The position numbers and the translations under genes were made by a program. A stretch of DNA of 64,000 nt from Enterobacter sp. 10-1 (GTDB lineage Bacteria; Pseudomonadota; Gammaproteobacteria; Enterobacterales; Enterobacteriaceae): the NCBI GenBank assembly GCA_002270295.1, contig NISF01000002.1:558001-622000 (forward strand). The letters run 5' to 3'. This document shows positions 21,697 through 33,416 of the stretch, in pieces (the first letter of the stretch is position 1; every line of letters begins with the position of its first letter). A model generated the notes under the pieces. It worked only from the letters and a program-made list of their open reading frames with translations. It searched no databases and was not told where the DNA came from.

Positions 21697-22278
21697 ATGA
21701 GCAACATTCTGATTATCAACGGGGCGAAAAAATTCGCCCACTCTAACGGCCAGCTGAACGACACCCTGACCGAGGTCGCGGAAGGTTATCTGCGCGACGC
21801 CGGGCATGATGTTAAAATCGTCCGCGCCGAAAGCGAATACGACGTTAAAGCAGAAGTACAAAATTTCCTCTGGGCCGACGTTATTATCTGGCAAATGCCG
21901 GGCTGGTGGATGGGCGCGCCCTGGACCGTGAAAAAATATATCGATGATGTCTTCACCGAAGGCCACGGCTCGCTGTACGCCAGCGACGGCCGCACCCGCT
22001 CCGATGCCAGCAAAAAATATGGCTCAGGCGGTTTAATTCAGGGCAAGCGCTACATGCTCTCCCTGACCTGGAACGCCCCGATGGACGCCTTTACCGATGA
22101 GGAACAGTTCTTCCACGGCGTCGGCGTTGACGGCGTTTACCTGCCGTTCCACAAGGCCAATCAGTTCCTCGGCATGACCGCCCTGCCGACATTTATCGCT
22201 AACGACGTGATTAAAATGCCTGATGTTCCGCATTACATCGCAGAATATCGCAAGCATCTGGCGCAGATTTTTGGTTAA
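21697..22278 (+). CDS. mdaB: NADPH:quinone reductase MdaB
   Basis: A 193-residue flavodoxin-fold quinone reductase, the E. coli length. It binds FAD and makes two-electron reductions of quinones, avoiding semiquinone radicals. Recognised blocks are INGAKKFAHSNGQLND at the start, WQMPGWWMGAPWTVKKYIDDVF and LTWNAPMDAF. It is followed 35 bp later by ygiN, a quinol monooxygenase, with which it is thought to form a menadione redox cycle. Confidence 0.95.
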   Translation: MSNILIINGAKKFAHSNGQLNDTLTEVAEGYLRDAGHDVKIVRAESEYDVKAEVQNFLWADVIIWQMPGWWMGAPWTVKKYIDDVFTEGHGSLYASDGRTRSDASKKYGSGGLIQGKRYMLSLTWNAPMDAFTDEEQFFHGVGVDGVYLPFHKANQFLGMTALPTFIANDVIKMPDVPHYIAEYRKHLAQIFG

Positions 22279-22313
22279 CTAAAGGTCTACATACAGAAGG
22301 AGTTGAGTACATC

Positions 22314-22628
22314 ATGTTGACAGTGATTGCAGAAATTCGCACCCGCCCTGGCCAGCGCCATCGCCAGGCCGTGCTCGATCAGTTCGCGAAAATTATTCCG
22401 ACGGTTTTACAAGAAGAGGGCTGCCACGGCTATGCCCCGCTGGTCGACCACGCCGCTGGCGTAAGTTTTCAGACTACCTCGCCTGACTCTATCGTCATGG
22501 TTGAGCAGTGGGAAAGCGTGGCGCATCTCGAAGCGCACCTGCAAACCCCGCATATGAAAGCGTATGGCGAAGCGGTGAAGGGCGACGTGCTGGAAACCAG
22601 CATTCGCATCCTGAAGCCGGGCGTTTAA
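22314..22628 (+). CDS. ygiN: Quinol monooxygenase YgiN
   Basis: A 104-residue dimeric ferredoxin-like (ABM) domain protein, the E. coli length. The orthologue oxidises menadiol to menadione and binds quinones at the dimer interface. Recognised segments include MLTVIAEIRTRPGQRHR at the start and VEQWESVAHLEAHLQTPHMK. AAGGAG precedes the start, overlapping the tail of the mdaB-ygiN gap. It ends before a shared terminator with parE. Confidence 0.93.
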   Translation: MLTVIAEIRTRPGQRHRQAVLDQFAKIIPTVLQEEGCHGYAPLVDHAAGVSFQTTSPDSIVMVEQWESVAHLEAHLQTPHMKAYGEAVKGDVLETSIRILKPGV

Positions 22629-22670
22629 GCAAATACGTAAACGAGCGGGCCTGCGGTATCAGGCCAGCAA

Positions 22671-22696
22671 AAAGGGAGCCAATGGCTCCCTTTTTT
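22671..22696. terminator. Bidirectional terminator between ygiN and parE
   Basis: AAAGGGAGCC and GGCTCCCTTT form a perfect 10-bp stem with a 3-base loop, followed by T residues on the plus strand and preceded by A residues for the minus strand. It sits between the converging ygiN and parE. Confidence 0.92.
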
Positions 22697-22712
22697 GTCC
22701 CGGTCGGTCGGC

Positions 22713-24638
<1,926 letters not shown>

Positions 24639-25214
24639 TTAGCGCAGGCCCAGAAAATCGATAATCTGAGTGAAATGATCTTCAAAGCCGACAAATGCAT
24701 GATTGCCGCCCTCCTCTACCGTCTGCCGACATGAGGCGTAGTAGCCAACGGCCTGGCGATAATCCAGCACTTCATCGCCCGTTTGCTGTAACAGCCAGAG
24801 TAAATCAGGCGATTCCAGCGGGTCGATTTGCATGACTTTGAGATCGTAAATATGGCGAGACTCTAGCACATATTGCTGCCCCGTGTACGGATTCTCATTG
24901 AGGCCGAGGAAATTGTTCAGCAGCTCAAACGGGCGCACAGCCGGGTTTACAACTACCGTCGGCAGCATAAAACACTGCGAGAGCCAGGTTGCGTAGTAGC
25001 CTCCCAGCGAGGAGCCCACGACGCCCAGCGGTTCTCCGCCATGTTCGAGAACAATCGCTTCCAGCAGCTCCGCCGCTTCAGCAGGGTAAACCGGCAGCTC
25101 CGGCACCACCATGTTAATTTCAGGATAATTTTGCGCCAGCCACGCCTTCAGCGCCGTCGCTTTAGCCGATCGCGGAGAGCTGTTAAATCCGTGCAGATAG
25201 AGGAGCGTAGCCAT
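24639..25214 (-). CDS. yqiA: Esterase YqiA
   Basis: A 191-residue alpha/beta hydrolase of the UPF0227 family. The nucleophile is the serine of GSSLGGYYA (around residue 69), the acid is the aspartate of GDEVLDY, and the base is the histidine of GNHAFVGF. E. coli YqiA hydrolyses palmitoyl-CoA and short esters. Its start codon shares one base with the end of cpdA, so the two are translationally linked. It lies upstream of parE on the same transcript in E. coli. Confidence 0.93.
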   Translation of the reverse strand: MATLLYLHGFNSSPRSAKATALKAWLAQNYPEINMVVPELPVYPAEAAELLEAIVLEHGGEPLGVVGSSLGGYYATWLSQCFMLPTVVVNPAVRPFELLNNFLGLNENPYTGQQYVLESRHIYDLKVMQIDPLESPDLLWLLQQTGDEVLDYRQAVGYYASCRQTVEEGGNHAFVGFEDHFTQIIDFLGLR

Positions 25215-26041
25215 CAGTATCCTTCAGAAGCGATATCCGGGTGAAATTTCACGCCGCTAAGGCGGCAGACCTCGGTCGTCAGGGTGCCGTCGGGATACAG
25301 ATCCAGCCAGCGCCAGCCGGGAGAAACGGTATCCAGCGTAAAGTTGTCGCAGTGCGGCTTAAACTGCACGCAGGTCGATGGCGTGGCCATCATGCGTCGC
25401 CCGCTCCAGTTGAGATCCAGCTCCTGGTGAATATGACCGCACAGCAGATGCCTGACCCGAGGAAAAGCGGCTAACGCGCGATCGAGCGCCCCGGCATTGC
25501 GCAGGCTATGCTGATCCAGCCAGCTACAGCCCGAGGCGAGAGGATGATGGTGTAACAGCAGCAGCGTATAGCGTTCAGGTTCTGCCGCGAGCTTCTGCTC
25601 AAGCCACTCCAGCTGAAAATCGCTCAACTCACCGTGGGGAACGCCGAATACCTGGCTGTCCAGCAGCAGTACTTGCCAGTGGTCGCCGAGCAGAACGCGT
25701 TTAGCGGGGGAAATGCCTGATTCCTGCAGCGTGCTGTACATTGCCGGCTGAAAATCATGATTCCCCGGCAGCCAGACGCAGGGCGCAGAAAAACTCGCGA
25801 TACCCTCAGCGAAGTGCTGATAGGCCGCGGCCGAGTGGTCCTGTGCCAGATCGCCTGTCGCGACAATCAGATCGCACTGGCGCTGTGAGGCGTGGATGGC
25901 ATCCAGCACAGCCTGATAGCTTTCCCAGGTATTGATGCCTAACAGCGTTTCATGTTTTTCAGCAAACAGGTGAGTATCAGTAATTTGTAATATCCTGACT
26001 CTGGCCTCACCAGCCAAAGGAAGGTTTAACAGGCTTTCCAA
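25214..26041 (-). CDS. cpdA: 3',5'-cyclic-AMP phosphodiesterase CpdA
   Basis: A 275-residue class III cAMP phosphodiesterase, the E. coli length. The calcineurin-type metallophosphoesterase motifs are intact: [28 protein letters not shown] and CGHIHQE, binding two metals. It lowers cAMP and so tunes catabolite control. It sits between yqiB and yqiA, with the 1-bp overlap to yqiA. Confidence 0.96.
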   Translation of the reverse strand: MESLLNLPLAGEARVRILQITDTHLFAEKHETLLGINTWESYQAVLDAIHASQRQCDLIVATGDLAQDHSAAAYQHFAEGIASFSAPCVWLPGNHDFQPAMYSTLQESGISPAKRVLLGDHWQVLLLDSQVFGVPHGELSDFQLEWLEQKLAAEPERYTLLLLHHHPLASGCSWLDQHSLRNAGALDRALAAFPRVRHLLCGHIHQELDLNWSGRRMMATPSTCVQFKPHCDNFTLDTVSPGWRWLDLYPDGTLTTEVCRLSGVKFHPDIASEGY

Positions 26042-26065
26042 ATGGTGTCCTTAGGTTTCACGACG

Positions 26066-26497
26066 CTAACAAACCGGAATCGCCATCGCTCCATGTGCTA
26101 AACAGTATCTCAGCCAGTCGGCTAAGAACTGGTTAATTTGATGCTTTTCGTCGCGTTGATGCAACTTTTTATTAGGATAATCATACCGCGCTTTGAAGCG
26201 AAAAATCTGCTGACTCGAACACACTTCGGCCACCATCGCGTCATGATACAGGCGTACCGTCATGGATGGTAAACTCCAGTAGCTTACCGCCGGAGCCGTT
26301 TGCTCAATCGACACCAGTGTAGTGTAGCGGGTCGATTCAACGATAGTTAGCCGGTATTGCGCACTGCCCACCTGGTAGCCCGCCATATCGCCCACTGCAT
26401 CGGTTCGAGGCAGCAGGCGGCGCAACTGGGCAAAATTGGTTTCACACAGGCGCATCATTTCCGGGAAGTCAGGTGTATAACGCTTCATTTTAGCCAC
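26066..26497 (-). CDS. yqiB: DUF1249 protein YqiB
   Basis: A 143-residue DUF1249 family protein, close in length to E. coli YqiB. Function is unknown. Recognised blocks are [23 protein letters not shown] near the start and the C-terminal [29 protein letters not shown]. There is no signal or membrane segment. It overlaps the end of nudF by 13 bases, so it is translated from the same message. Confidence 0.92.
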   Translation of the reverse strand: MAKMKRYTPDFPEMMRLCETNFAQLRRLLPRTDAVGDMAGYQVGSAQYRLTIVESTRYTTLVSIEQTAPAVSYWSLPSMTVRLYHDAMVAEVCSSQQIFRFKARYDYPNKKLHQRDEKHQINQFLADWLRYCLAHGAMAIPVC

Positions 26498-27117
26498 TCA
26501 TTACGTAAATTTTGATAGTGCAGCTGCAGCCATTGCAGCGCGATGACAGAAGCTGCGTTGTCGATCTTCCCTTCTTCTACCCACTGATAAGCCTGCTCCC
26601 TGCTTACCACATGAACCCGAATATCCTCATTTTCATCCGCCAGGCCGTGGATGCCTTTTGCCGTCGTCGCATCGACCTCCCCCACCAGAATCGACAGCCT
26701 CTCGCTGGTGCCGCCGGGGCTCGCCAGATAGCTCAGCACCGGCTTTGTTCGTCCGACTTCAAGGCCCGCCTCTTCTACCGCTTCACGCCGGGCGACGTCC
26801 TCAGGCGTTTCGCCTTCTTCAATCATGCCGGCAACCATTTCGAGCAGCCACGGGCTCTCGCTGGTATCATAGGCGGCAATGCGAATCTGCTCGATCAGCA
26901 CAACTTCATCACGTATCGGGTCAAAGGGTAGCAAGACGGCGGCATGCCCGCGCTCAAAAATTTCGCGCGTCACTTCGCCGCTCATCCCGCCGTTAAACAG
27001 ACGGTGGCGAAAGCGGTATAAATCCAGCGAAAAAAAACCACGATAAAGCGTTTCGCGTGCAATAATTTCTACATCGTTTTTAGCGAAGGTAATTCCCTGC
27101 TTGTTGGGCTTGCTCAT
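26485..27117 (-). CDS. nudF: ADP-ribose pyrophosphatase NudF
   Basis: A 210-residue Nudix hydrolase, one residue longer than in E. coli. It splits ADP-ribose to AMP and ribose 5-phosphate. The Nudix box runs from [15 protein letters not shown] through [11 protein letters not shown] around residues 96-120 and provides the metal-binding glutamates. It is the first gene of the nudF-yqiB-cpdA-yqiA-parE run and is divergent from tolC, with 195 bp between the two starts. Confidence 0.95.
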   Translation of the reverse strand: MSKPNKQGITFAKNDVEIIARETLYRGFFSLDLYRFRHRLFNGGMSGEVTREIFERGHAAVLLPFDPIRDEVVLIEQIRIAAYDTSESPWLLEMVAGMIEEGETPEDVARREAVEEAGLEVGRTKPVLSYLASPGGTSERLSILVGEVDATTAKGIHGLADENEDIRVHVVSREQAYQWVEEGKIDNAASVIALQWLQLHYQNLRNEWLK

Positions 27118-27211
27118 TGTCGGTGTCCTGCGAATTCGAAAGTAGGGATTTATAAGCCGTTTGGCTACCGTTTTACAGTCCGTATGTTAGATTGGTGCAA
27201 ATTACCGCCGG

Positions 27212-27230
27212 ATGGCACGTAACGCCAACT
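27212..27230 (+). promoter_or_regulatory. Marbox upstream of tolC
   Basis: ATGGCACGTAACGCCAACT fits the MarA/SoxS/Rob consensus AYnGCACnnWnnRYYAAAY with one mismatch. It lies 82 bp upstream of the tolC start, where E. coli tolC carries its marbox. Confidence 0.8.
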
Positions 27231-27312
27231 TTTTACGGCGACAGACTCTATACAATCAGCAGATATATTTAGATTTTGGGCAGCGCTTTATGCTTCACAA
27301 CAAGGAATGCAA

Positions 27313-28785
27313 ATGAAGAAATTTTTCCCCATCCTTATCGGCCTGGGCCTGACTGGCTTCAGCGCCATAAGCCAGGCAGAAAACCTGATGCAGGTTTATC
27401 AGCAGGCGCGCATCAGCAACCCTGACCTGCGTAAATCAGCAGCCGATCGTGATGCTGCATTCGAAAAGATCAACGAAGCACGTAGCCCGTTACTGCCTCA
27501 GCTCGGTCTGGGTGCAGATTATACTTATACCAACGGCTATCGCGACAGCAACGGCATTAACTCTAACGTCACCAGCGGGTCGCTGCAGTTAACGCAAACG
27601 CTGTTCGATATGTCGAAATGGCGCGCCCTGACGCTGCAGGAAAAAACGGCTGGTATTCAGGACGTCACCTATCAGACTGACCAGCAGACGCTGATCCTGA
27701 ACACCGCTACGGCCTACTTTAACGTGCTGAGCGCCATCGATACGCTCTCCTATACCGAAGCGCAGAAACAGGCGATCTATCGTCAGTTGGATCAGACCAC
27801 TCAGCGTTTTAACGTGGGCCTGGTTGCCATTACCGACGTGCAGAACGCCCGTTCCCAGTACGACTCCGTGCTGGCGAACGAAGTCACCGCACGTAACAAC
27901 CTCGATAATGCGGTTGAAGCGCTGCGTCAGGTGACCGGCAACTACTATCCGCAGCTGTCGTCGCTGAACGTTGACGGCTTCAAAACCAACAAGCCGGAAA
28001 CGGTTAACGCGCTGCTGAAGGAAGCGGAAAACCGCAACCTGTCGCTGCTGCAGGCTCGTCTGAACCAGGATCTGGCGCGTGAGCAAATTCGCCAGGCGCA
28101 GGACGGCCACATGCCGACTCTGGATTTAACCGCCTCCACAGGTGTCTCCAACACCTCTTATAGCGGTTCAAAAACCCATAACAGCAACCAGTATAACGAC
28201 AACGACGCGGGCCAGAACAAAATCGGCCTGAGCTTCTCGCTGCCGCTGTATCAGGGCGGGATGGTTAACTCGCAGGTGAAACAGGCGCAGTACAACTTCG
28301 TCGGCGCCAGCGAGCAGCTGGAAAGCTCGCACCGCACCGTGGTGCAGACCGTTCGTTCTTCCTTTAATAACATCAACGCCTCAATCAGCAGCATCAATGC
28401 CTACAAACAGGCCGTGGTCTCTGCCCAGAGCTCCCTTGATGCGATGGAAGCCGGCTATTCCGTTGGTACGCGTACCATCGTTGATGTGCTGGATGCGACA
28501 ACTACGCTGTATAACGCCAAGCAGCAGCTCTCCAGCGCGCGTTATAACTACCTGATTAACCAGCTGAACATCAAGTCCGCGCTCGGTACCCTGAATGAGC
28601 AGGATCTGGTTGCGTTGAACAATACGCTGGGCAAACCTGTCGCGACCTCACCGGATAGCGTTGCGCCGGAAACCCCGCAGCAGGACGCCAGCGCCGACGG
28701 CTACGGCAACAGCGCAGCGCCAGCGGCTAAACCGGCGGCAGCTCACACCACGAAAACCAGCGGCGCGAATCCTTTCCGCCAATAA
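27313..28785 (+). CDS. tolC: Outer membrane efflux channel TolC
   Basis: A 490-residue trimeric outer-membrane exit duct for AcrAB, MacAB, EmrAB and type I secretion. A signal peptide ends near residue 22 (SQA-EN). The two structural repeats are about residues 25-230 and 235-440, each with strand and coiled-coil helix segments (for example QQTLILNTATAYFNVL and VQTVRSSFNNINASI). An ATG two codons upstream is too close to AAGGA, so the ATG at 27313 with six-base spacing is preferred. The C-terminal tail is rich in Ala and Pro and ends PFRQ. ygiB and ygiC follow, as in E. coli. Confidence 0.97.
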   Translation: MKKFFPILIGLGLTGFSAISQAENLMQVYQQARISNPDLRKSAADRDAAFEKINEARSPLLPQLGLGADYTYTNGYRDSNGINSNVTSGSLQLTQTLFDMSKWRALTLQEKTAGIQDVTYQTDQQTLILNTATAYFNVLSAIDTLSYTEAQKQAIYRQLDQTTQRFNVGLVAITDVQNARSQYDSVLANEVTARNNLDNAVEALRQVTGNYYPQLSSLNVDGFKTNKPETVNALLKEAENRNLSLLQARLNQDLAREQIRQAQDGHMPTLDLTASTGVSNTSYSGSKTHNSNQYNDNDAGQNKIGLSFSLPLYQGGMVNSQVKQAQYNFVGASEQLESSHRTVVQTVRSSFNNINASISSINAYKQAVVSAQSSLDAMEAGYSVGTRTIVDVLDATTTLYNAKQQLSSARYNYLINQLNIKSALGTLNEQDLVALNNTLGKPVATSPDSVAPETPQQDASADGYGNSAAPAAKPAAAHTTKTSGANPFRQ

Positions 28786-28800
28786 TCTTCGTTGCGTCAT

Positions 28801-28837
28801 AGCGCTTCGCTTAACGGATTGCGTTAAGCGGAGCGCT
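28801..28837 (+). other. Long hairpin in the tolC-ygiB gap
   Basis: A 16-bp inverted repeat with one G-T pair (AGCGCTTCGCTTAACG facing CGTTAAGCGGAGCGCT) and a 5-base loop starts 16 bases after the tolC stop. No T run follows, so it may guard the tolC 3' end or act as a processing site rather than end transcription before ygiB. Confidence 0.6.
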
Positions 28838-28956
28838 AAACGTAAGGCAACGTAAAGATCCCCTCCTTTCAGTCCCTATTCGCTTCATTTTCCACCACTC
28901 ATCCTCTATCCTGAGCGTTAACAAACCGCCATACCACTGGGTCCAGGAAGACAAAA

Positions 28957-29628
28957 ATGAAACGGACAAAAAATATTAATCATGCCTCGTTCCGCAAAAG
29001 CTGGAGCGCACGCCATCTGACGCCGGTCGCTCTTGCCGTGACGGCCGTCTTTATGCTCGCCGGCTGCGAAAAAACCGACGAGACGGTTTCTCTGTATCAA
29101 AATGCCGATGACTGCTCTGCAGCCAACCCTGGCAAAGGCGCAGAGTGCACAACCGCCTTTAATAACGCGACCAAAGAAGCCGAACGTACCGCGCCAAAAT
29201 ACGCCACGCGTGAAGATTGCGTGGCGGAGTTCGGTGAAGGCCAGTGCCAGCAAACGCCGGCTCAGGCAGGCGTAGCGCCGGAAAACCAGGCTCAGGCGCA
29301 AAGCAGCGGCAGCTTCTGGATGCCGCTGATGGCCGGCTACATGATGGGCCGCATGATGGGCGGCGGCATGGGCGCACAGCAGCCGCTGTTCAGCTCGAAA
29401 AACCCGGCCAGCCCGGCCTATGGTCAGTACACCGATGCCGGCGGCAAGAGCTACGGCGCCGCGCAGCCTGGCCGTACGATGAACGTACCGAAGACGGCCA
29501 TGGCGCCAAAACCAGCGACCACCAGCACCGTGACCCGCGGCGGCTTCGGCGAGTCGGTGGCGAAACAGTCCGCCATGCAGCGTAGCGCCGCTGGTACCAC
29601 CTCATCCAAACGCTCAATGGGCGGCTAA
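28957..29628 (+). CDS. ygiB: DUF1190 protein YgiB
   Basis: A 223-residue DUF1190 family protein, the E. coli length. The N-terminal segment is basic, then hydrophobic, and ends in LAGCEK, which resembles a lipobox, so it may be a lipoprotein. The middle has several cysteines ([33 protein letters not shown]). A glycine- and methionine-rich stretch ([13 protein letters not shown]) and a low-complexity tail follow. It is co-transcribed with tolC and ygiC in E. coli. Its function is not defined. Confidence 0.9.
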   Translation: MKRTKNINHASFRKSWSARHLTPVALAVTAVFMLAGCEKTDETVSLYQNADDCSAANPGKGAECTTAFNNATKEAERTAPKYATREDCVAEFGEGQCQQTPAQAGVAPENQAQAQSSGSFWMPLMAGYMMGRMMGGGMGAQQPLFSSKNPASPAYGQYTDAGGKSYGAAQPGRTMNVPKTAMAPKPATTSTVTRGGFGESVAKQSAMQRSAAGTTSSKRSMGG

Positions 29629-29633
29629 CACTC

Positions 29634-30794
29634 ATGGAAAGAATCAGCATCACGGAGCGCCCGGACTGGCGCGAAAAGGCGAATGAATATGGCTTTAGCT
29701 TTCATACCATGTACGGCGAGCCGTACTGGAGCGAAGAGGCCTATTACAAGCTGACCTTGGCGCAGGTTGAGAAGCTGGAGGACGTTACCGCCGAGCTGCA
29801 TCAGATGTGCCTGCAGGCGGTAGAAACCGTGATCGGCAGCGATGAGCTGATGGCCAAATTCCGTATCCCCAAACACACCTGGGGCTTCGTGCGCCAGTCG
29901 TGGAAAACCAACCAGCCGTCGCTCTATTCGCGCCTCGACCTGGCGTGGGACGGCGTTGGGGAACCAAAGCTGCTGGAGAACAACGCCGATACGCCAACCT
30001 CGCTGTATGAGGCGGCCTTCTTTCAGTGGATTTGGCTGGAAGATCAGCTCAACGCCGGCCAGCTGCCGGCAGGCAGCGACCAGTTCAACAGCCTGCAGGA
30101 AAAGCTGATTGAGCGCTTTACCGAGCTTCGCGAACAGTTTGGCTTCCAGCTGCTGCACATGGCGTGCTGCCGCGATACCGAAGAGGATCGCGGTACCGTA
30201 CAGTATCTGCAGGACTGCGCTGCCGAAGCCGGTGTCGCTACCGAATTCCTCTATATCGAAGATATCGGTCTGGGCGAAAAAGGCCAGTTTACCGATGTTC
30301 AGGATCAGGTTATCGGCAATCTGTTCAAGCTTTATCCGTGGGAGTATATGCTGCGCGAGGTGTTCTCCACCAAGCTGGAAGACGCCGGCGTACGCTGGCT
30401 TGAGCCGGCATGGAAGAGCATTATCTCCAACAAGGCGCTGCTGCCGCTGCTGTGGAAGATGTTCCCGAACCACCCTAACCTGCTGGCATCCTGGTTCAGC
30501 GAAGACGCGCATCCCGAAATGGAGAAGTACGTCATCAAGCCGATTTTCTCCCGCGAAGGCGCAAACGTGTCGATTGTTGAAAACGGCAAGGTGGTGGAAG
30601 CGGTAGAAGGCCCGTACGGCGAAGAAGGTACCATCGTGCAGGAGTTCTATCCGCTACCGAAGTTTGGCGATAGCTATACGCTGATCGGCAGCTGGCTGAT
30701 CAACGATAAGCCAGCCGGGATCGGCGTTCGTGAAGATCGGGCGCTGATCACCCAGGATCTTTCACGTTTCTATCCGCACATTTTCGTCGAGTAG
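29634..30794 (+). CDS. ygiC: Glutathionylspermidine synthase-like ATP-grasp protein YgiC
   Basis: A 386-residue protein homologous to the synthetase domain of glutathionylspermidine synthase, the E. coli length. ATP-grasp features include [31 protein letters not shown] and the [19 protein letters not shown] tail. It starts five bases after the ygiB stop. Its substrate is unknown, and E. coli YgiC lacks reported glutathionylspermidine synthesis. It may act as a peptide-spermidine ligase. Confidence 0.92.
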   Translation: MERISITERPDWREKANEYGFSFHTMYGEPYWSEEAYYKLTLAQVEKLEDVTAELHQMCLQAVETVIGSDELMAKFRIPKHTWGFVRQSWKTNQPSLYSRLDLAWDGVGEPKLLENNADTPTSLYEAAFFQWIWLEDQLNAGQLPAGSDQFNSLQEKLIERFTELREQFGFQLLHMACCRDTEEDRGTVQYLQDCAAEAGVATEFLYIEDIGLGEKGQFTDVQDQVIGNLFKLYPWEYMLREVFSTKLEDAGVRWLEPAWKSIISNKALLPLLWKMFPNHPNLLASWFSEDAHPEMEKYVIKPIFSREGANVSIVENGKVVEAVEGPYGEEGTIVQEFYPLPKFGDSYTLIGSWLINDKPAGIGVREDRALITQDLSRFYPHIFVE

Positions 30795-30801
30795 TATCCC
30801 G

Positions 30802-30827
30802 CCCCGGCAGCACTGCGCCTGCCGGGG
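30802..30827. terminator. Hairpin between ygiC and ygiD
   Basis: CCCCGGCAG and CTGCCGGGG form a perfect 9-bp stem around an 8-base loop between the converging ygiC and ygiD. No T run follows on either strand. Confidence 0.5.
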
Positions 30828-30843
30828 CATCTCCATTTCCCCG

Positions 30844-31635
30844 CTACGCGCCGACAAGCACTGACAGCATGCTTAACGACCCCATTTCCATTCCTTCTAC
30901 CGGCACGGAAATCGGCTCTTCGCCGTCCCAGGCGCCCAGCACGTACAGCAGCGGCAGGAAGTGTTCCGCCGTCGGGTTTGAGAGCGACCCGCCCTCATGC
31001 GCCAGATAGTTCACCAGCGGATGTTCCTCAGCCGGCCCTTTCCAGGTCAGATTCGTTTTCACATACTCATTAAACGACTCCGCCCAGGGATACGGCGTGC
31101 TTTCGCCATGCCAGCGCGCCGTGCGCAGGTTATGCACCACGTTACCGCTCGCTATCAGCATAATGCCTTCATCGCGAAGCGCCGCCAGCCTGCGCCCCAT
31201 CTCCAGATGCCAGACCGCCGGCTTGCTGCTGTCGATGCTCAGCTGCACCATCGGAATATCGGCATCAGGGTACATTTTGATTAGCACACCCCACGAACCG
31301 TGGTCGAAGCCCCAGGCTTCTTTATCCAGCGTCACCGGTACGGGCGCCAGCAGCTCAACCAGGCGCTGCGCCAGCTCAGGGGAACCGGGGGCCGGATAGT
31401 GCGTATCGTACAGCGCCTGCGGGAAGCCGCCAAAATCGTGGATCGTTTTCGGAGCTTCCATTGCCGTGACGCCGGTACCGCGCGTAAACCAGTGTGCGGA
31501 GACCACCACAATCGCCCGCGGACGCGGCAGCGTTTCGCCCAGATGCCGCCAGGCGCGAGTATAGATGTTATCTTCCAGCACGTTCATCGGGCTGCCGTGG
31601 CCTAAAAACAACGCTGGCATTCGGGTAAGGGACAT
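30844..31635 (-). CDS. ygiD: 4,5-DOPA-extradiol-dioxygenase family protein YgiD
   Basis: A 263-residue class III extradiol ring-cleavage dioxygenase of the LigB fold. The E. coli enzyme converts L-DOPA to betalamic-acid-type products and uses zinc or iron. The metal-site histidines are visible as FLGHGSPMN (start) and VSAHWF. Further conserved segments are GFDHGSWG and ASGNVVHNLR. It is divergent from zupT, with 193 bp between the two starts that contain a palindrome and a Fur box. Confidence 0.92.
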   Translation of the reverse strand: MSLTRMPALFLGHGSPMNVLEDNIYTRAWRHLGETLPRPRAIVVVSAHWFTRGTGVTAMEAPKTIHDFGGFPQALYDTHYPAPGSPELAQRLVELLAPVPVTLDKEAWGFDHGSWGVLIKMYPDADIPMVQLSIDSSKPAVWHLEMGRRLAALRDEGIMLIASGNVVHNLRTARWHGESTPYPWAESFNEYVKTNLTWKGPAEEHPLVNYLAHEGGSLSNPTAEHFLPLLYVLGAWDGEEPISVPVEGMEMGSLSMLSVLVGA

Positions 31636-31711
31636 GATGATATCCTTGAGTAGAGGAGATTTGATGCCTTCACATTACGCGTTTTTGCATCAGGATAAAC
31701 TCAGATAAGCG

Positions 31712-31723
31712 TGATGATCATCA
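31712..31723. promoter_or_regulatory. 12-bp palindrome in the ygiD-zupT gap
   Basis: TGATGATCATCA is a perfect palindrome 77 bp upstream of ygiD and 105 bp upstream of zupT. It may bind a dimeric regulator. I cannot name one. Confidence 0.35.
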
Positions 31724-31795
31724 TCAGAAAATTTGAATGTAAGTCGCGGTAAAGGACTCATTTCCCTCTCGCTGCCGTCAGACAATATGGATATT

Positions 31796-31814
31796 ATGAA
31801 TGATAATCATTATC
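31796..31814 (+). promoter_or_regulatory. Fur-type box upstream of zupT
   Basis: ATGAATGATAATCATTATC agrees with the 19-bp Fur consensus at 16 of 19 positions, the last 16 bases in a row. It ends directly before the AAAGGAG ribosome-binding site of zupT. Zur and MntR sites have different sequences, so iron control is the natural reading. Confidence 0.7.
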
Positions 31815-31828
31815 AAAGGAGCTGAGTG

Positions 31829-32599
31829 ATGTCATCCCCCCTAATATTGACGCTGCTGGCCGGCAGCGCGACCTTTATCGGCGCGATTTTCGGCGTATTG
31901 GGCCAGAAACCTTCCAACCGCCTGCTGGGTTTTTCTCTGGGTTTCGCCGCCGGGATCATGCTGCTTATCTCGCTGATGGAGATGCTGCCCGCCGCGCTGA
32001 ACGCCGAGGGAATGTCGGCGCTGCTCGGTTACGGCATGTTTGTTATCGGCCTGCTGGGCTATTTTGCGCTGGACCATATGCTGCCGCACGCCCATCCGCA
32101 GGATCTGATGTCACCCGGCGTCCCCCGCCCGCGCAATCTGCGCCGCGCCGCAATTCTGCTGACGCTCGGTATCAGCCTGCACAACTTCCCGGAAGGCATC
32201 GCCACCTTCGTGACGGCCAGCAACAACCTGGAGCTGGGCATAGGCGTCGCGCTGGCCGTCGCGCTGCATAACATTCCCGAAGGGCTGGCGGTGGCGGGCC
32301 CGGTGTATGCCGCGACGGGCTCACGCCGCAAGGCGGTATTCTGGGCCGGGCTATCCGGAATGGCCGAGATCCTCGGCGGCCTGCTGGCCTGGCTGATCCT
32401 CGGCAGTCTGGTATCGCCGGTGGTGATGGGCGCCATTATGGCGGCCGTCGCCGGGATTATGGTGGCGCTGTCGGTTGATGAGCTCATGCCGCTGGCAAAA
32501 GAGATCGATCCGCAAAGCAACCCAAGCTATGGCGTGCTGTGCGGTATGTCGGTGATGGGATTTAGCCTCGTGGCTTTGCAGGCGATGGGGATTGGCTAA
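31829..32599 (+). CDS. zupT: ZIP-family divalent metal transporter ZupT
   Basis: A 256-residue ZIP-family importer with eight predicted membrane helices. The E. coli protein takes up zinc, iron, cobalt and manganese. The metal-binding helix motifs [10 protein letters not shown] and [10 protein letters not shown] are intact, and the PHAHPQD loop between helices 3 and 4 is the short His-rich cytoplasmic loop. The frame could begin at a GTG one codon upstream, but the ATG at 31829 with AAAGGAG eight bases ahead fits better. A strong Fur box overlaps the leader. Confidence 0.95.
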   Translation: MSSPLILTLLAGSATFIGAIFGVLGQKPSNRLLGFSLGFAAGIMLLISLMEMLPAALNAEGMSALLGYGMFVIGLLGYFALDHMLPHAHPQDLMSPGVPRPRNLRRAAILLTLGISLHNFPEGIATFVTASNNLELGIGVALAVALHNIPEGLAVAGPVYAATGSRRKAVFWAGLSGMAEILGGLLAWLILGSLVSPVVMGAIMAAVAGIMVALSVDELMPLAKEIDPQSNPSYGVLCGMSVMGFSLVALQAMGIG

Positions 32600-32612
32600 C
32601 GCCAAAAACAAC

Positions 32613-32636
32613 AAAGCCCACGATTACGTGGGCTTT
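32613..32636 (-). terminator. Terminator of ribB
   Basis: AAAGCCCACG and CGTGGGCTTT form a perfect 10-bp stem with a 4-base loop. On the minus strand it is followed by TTTGTTGTTTTT, so it mainly ends the ribB transcript. It also lies 14 bases past zupT. Confidence 0.85.
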
Positions 32637-32655
32637 GGGATGCAGCGAAGCCGGA

Positions 32656-33309
32656 TCAGCTGGCTTTACGCTCGTGCTCGCGGCGATAGGCCACCAGATC
32701 TTCAATGGTGACCACGGCCATATTGTGCTGCTGAGCAAATTCGATGCACTGCGGCGCGCGGGCCATAGAGCCATCGTCGTTAGTCAGCTCACACAGAACC
32801 CCAGCCGGCTTGAAGCCTGCGAGCGTCACCAGATCGATAGTGGCTTCGGTGTGGCCGCCGCGGGTCAACACGCCGCCCGCCTGAGCGCGCAGCGGGAATA
32901 CGTGGCCAGGACGATTCAGGTCGGATGGTTTTGCGCCATCGGCAATCGCAGCACGTACGGTGGTGACGCGGTCGGCCGCAGAGACGCCCGTAGTGACGCC
33001 AGCGGCGGCTTCGATGGTCACGGTGAAGCCGGTGCCGTAGGCGCTGGTGTTATTTTCCACCATCATCGGCAGGTCAAGCTGCTTGCGGCGTTCATCGGTC
33101 AGGCACAGGCAAACAATACCGCTGCCGTGGCGAATGGTCAGCGCCATCTGCTCAACGGTCATGGTTTCGGCGGCGAAAATCATATCGCCTTCATTTTCAC
33201 GGTCTTCATCATCCAGCACCATCACACCGCGGCCTTCGCGCAGTGCATTTAAAGCGTGTTCCACACGTTCAAAAGCGGTACCAAAAGAGGAAAGGAGCGT
33301 CTGATTCAT
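32656..33309 (-). CDS. ribB: 3,4-dihydroxy-2-butanone 4-phosphate synthase
   Basis: A 217-residue RibB, the E. coli length. It converts ribulose 5-phosphate to the four-carbon unit of riboflavin plus formate, using magnesium. The acidic loop [10 protein letters not shown] and the RHGSG and [20 protein letters not shown] motifs are intact. The gene stands alone behind an FMN riboswitch, so its expression falls when FMN is plentiful. Confidence 0.97.
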   Translation of the reverse strand: MNQTLLSSFGTAFERVEHALNALREGRGVMVLDDEDRENEGDMIFAAETMTVEQMALTIRHGSGIVCLCLTDERRKQLDLPMMVENNTSAYGTGFTVTIEAAAGVTTGVSAADRVTTVRAAIADGAKPSDLNRPGHVFPLRAQAGGVLTRGGHTEATIDLVTLAGFKPAGVLCELTNDDGSMARAPQCIEFAQQHNMAVVTIEDLVAYRREHERKAS

Positions 33310-33416
33310 GGTAAAAAAACCTCATTAAAATTATGGTTACCAGAATCAGGGCAGTCTTAGGAGTGCCGGTTAAGCGGCAAAAGTCAACGCAAGCGGATGC
33401 AATCCGACTGAGCCGT

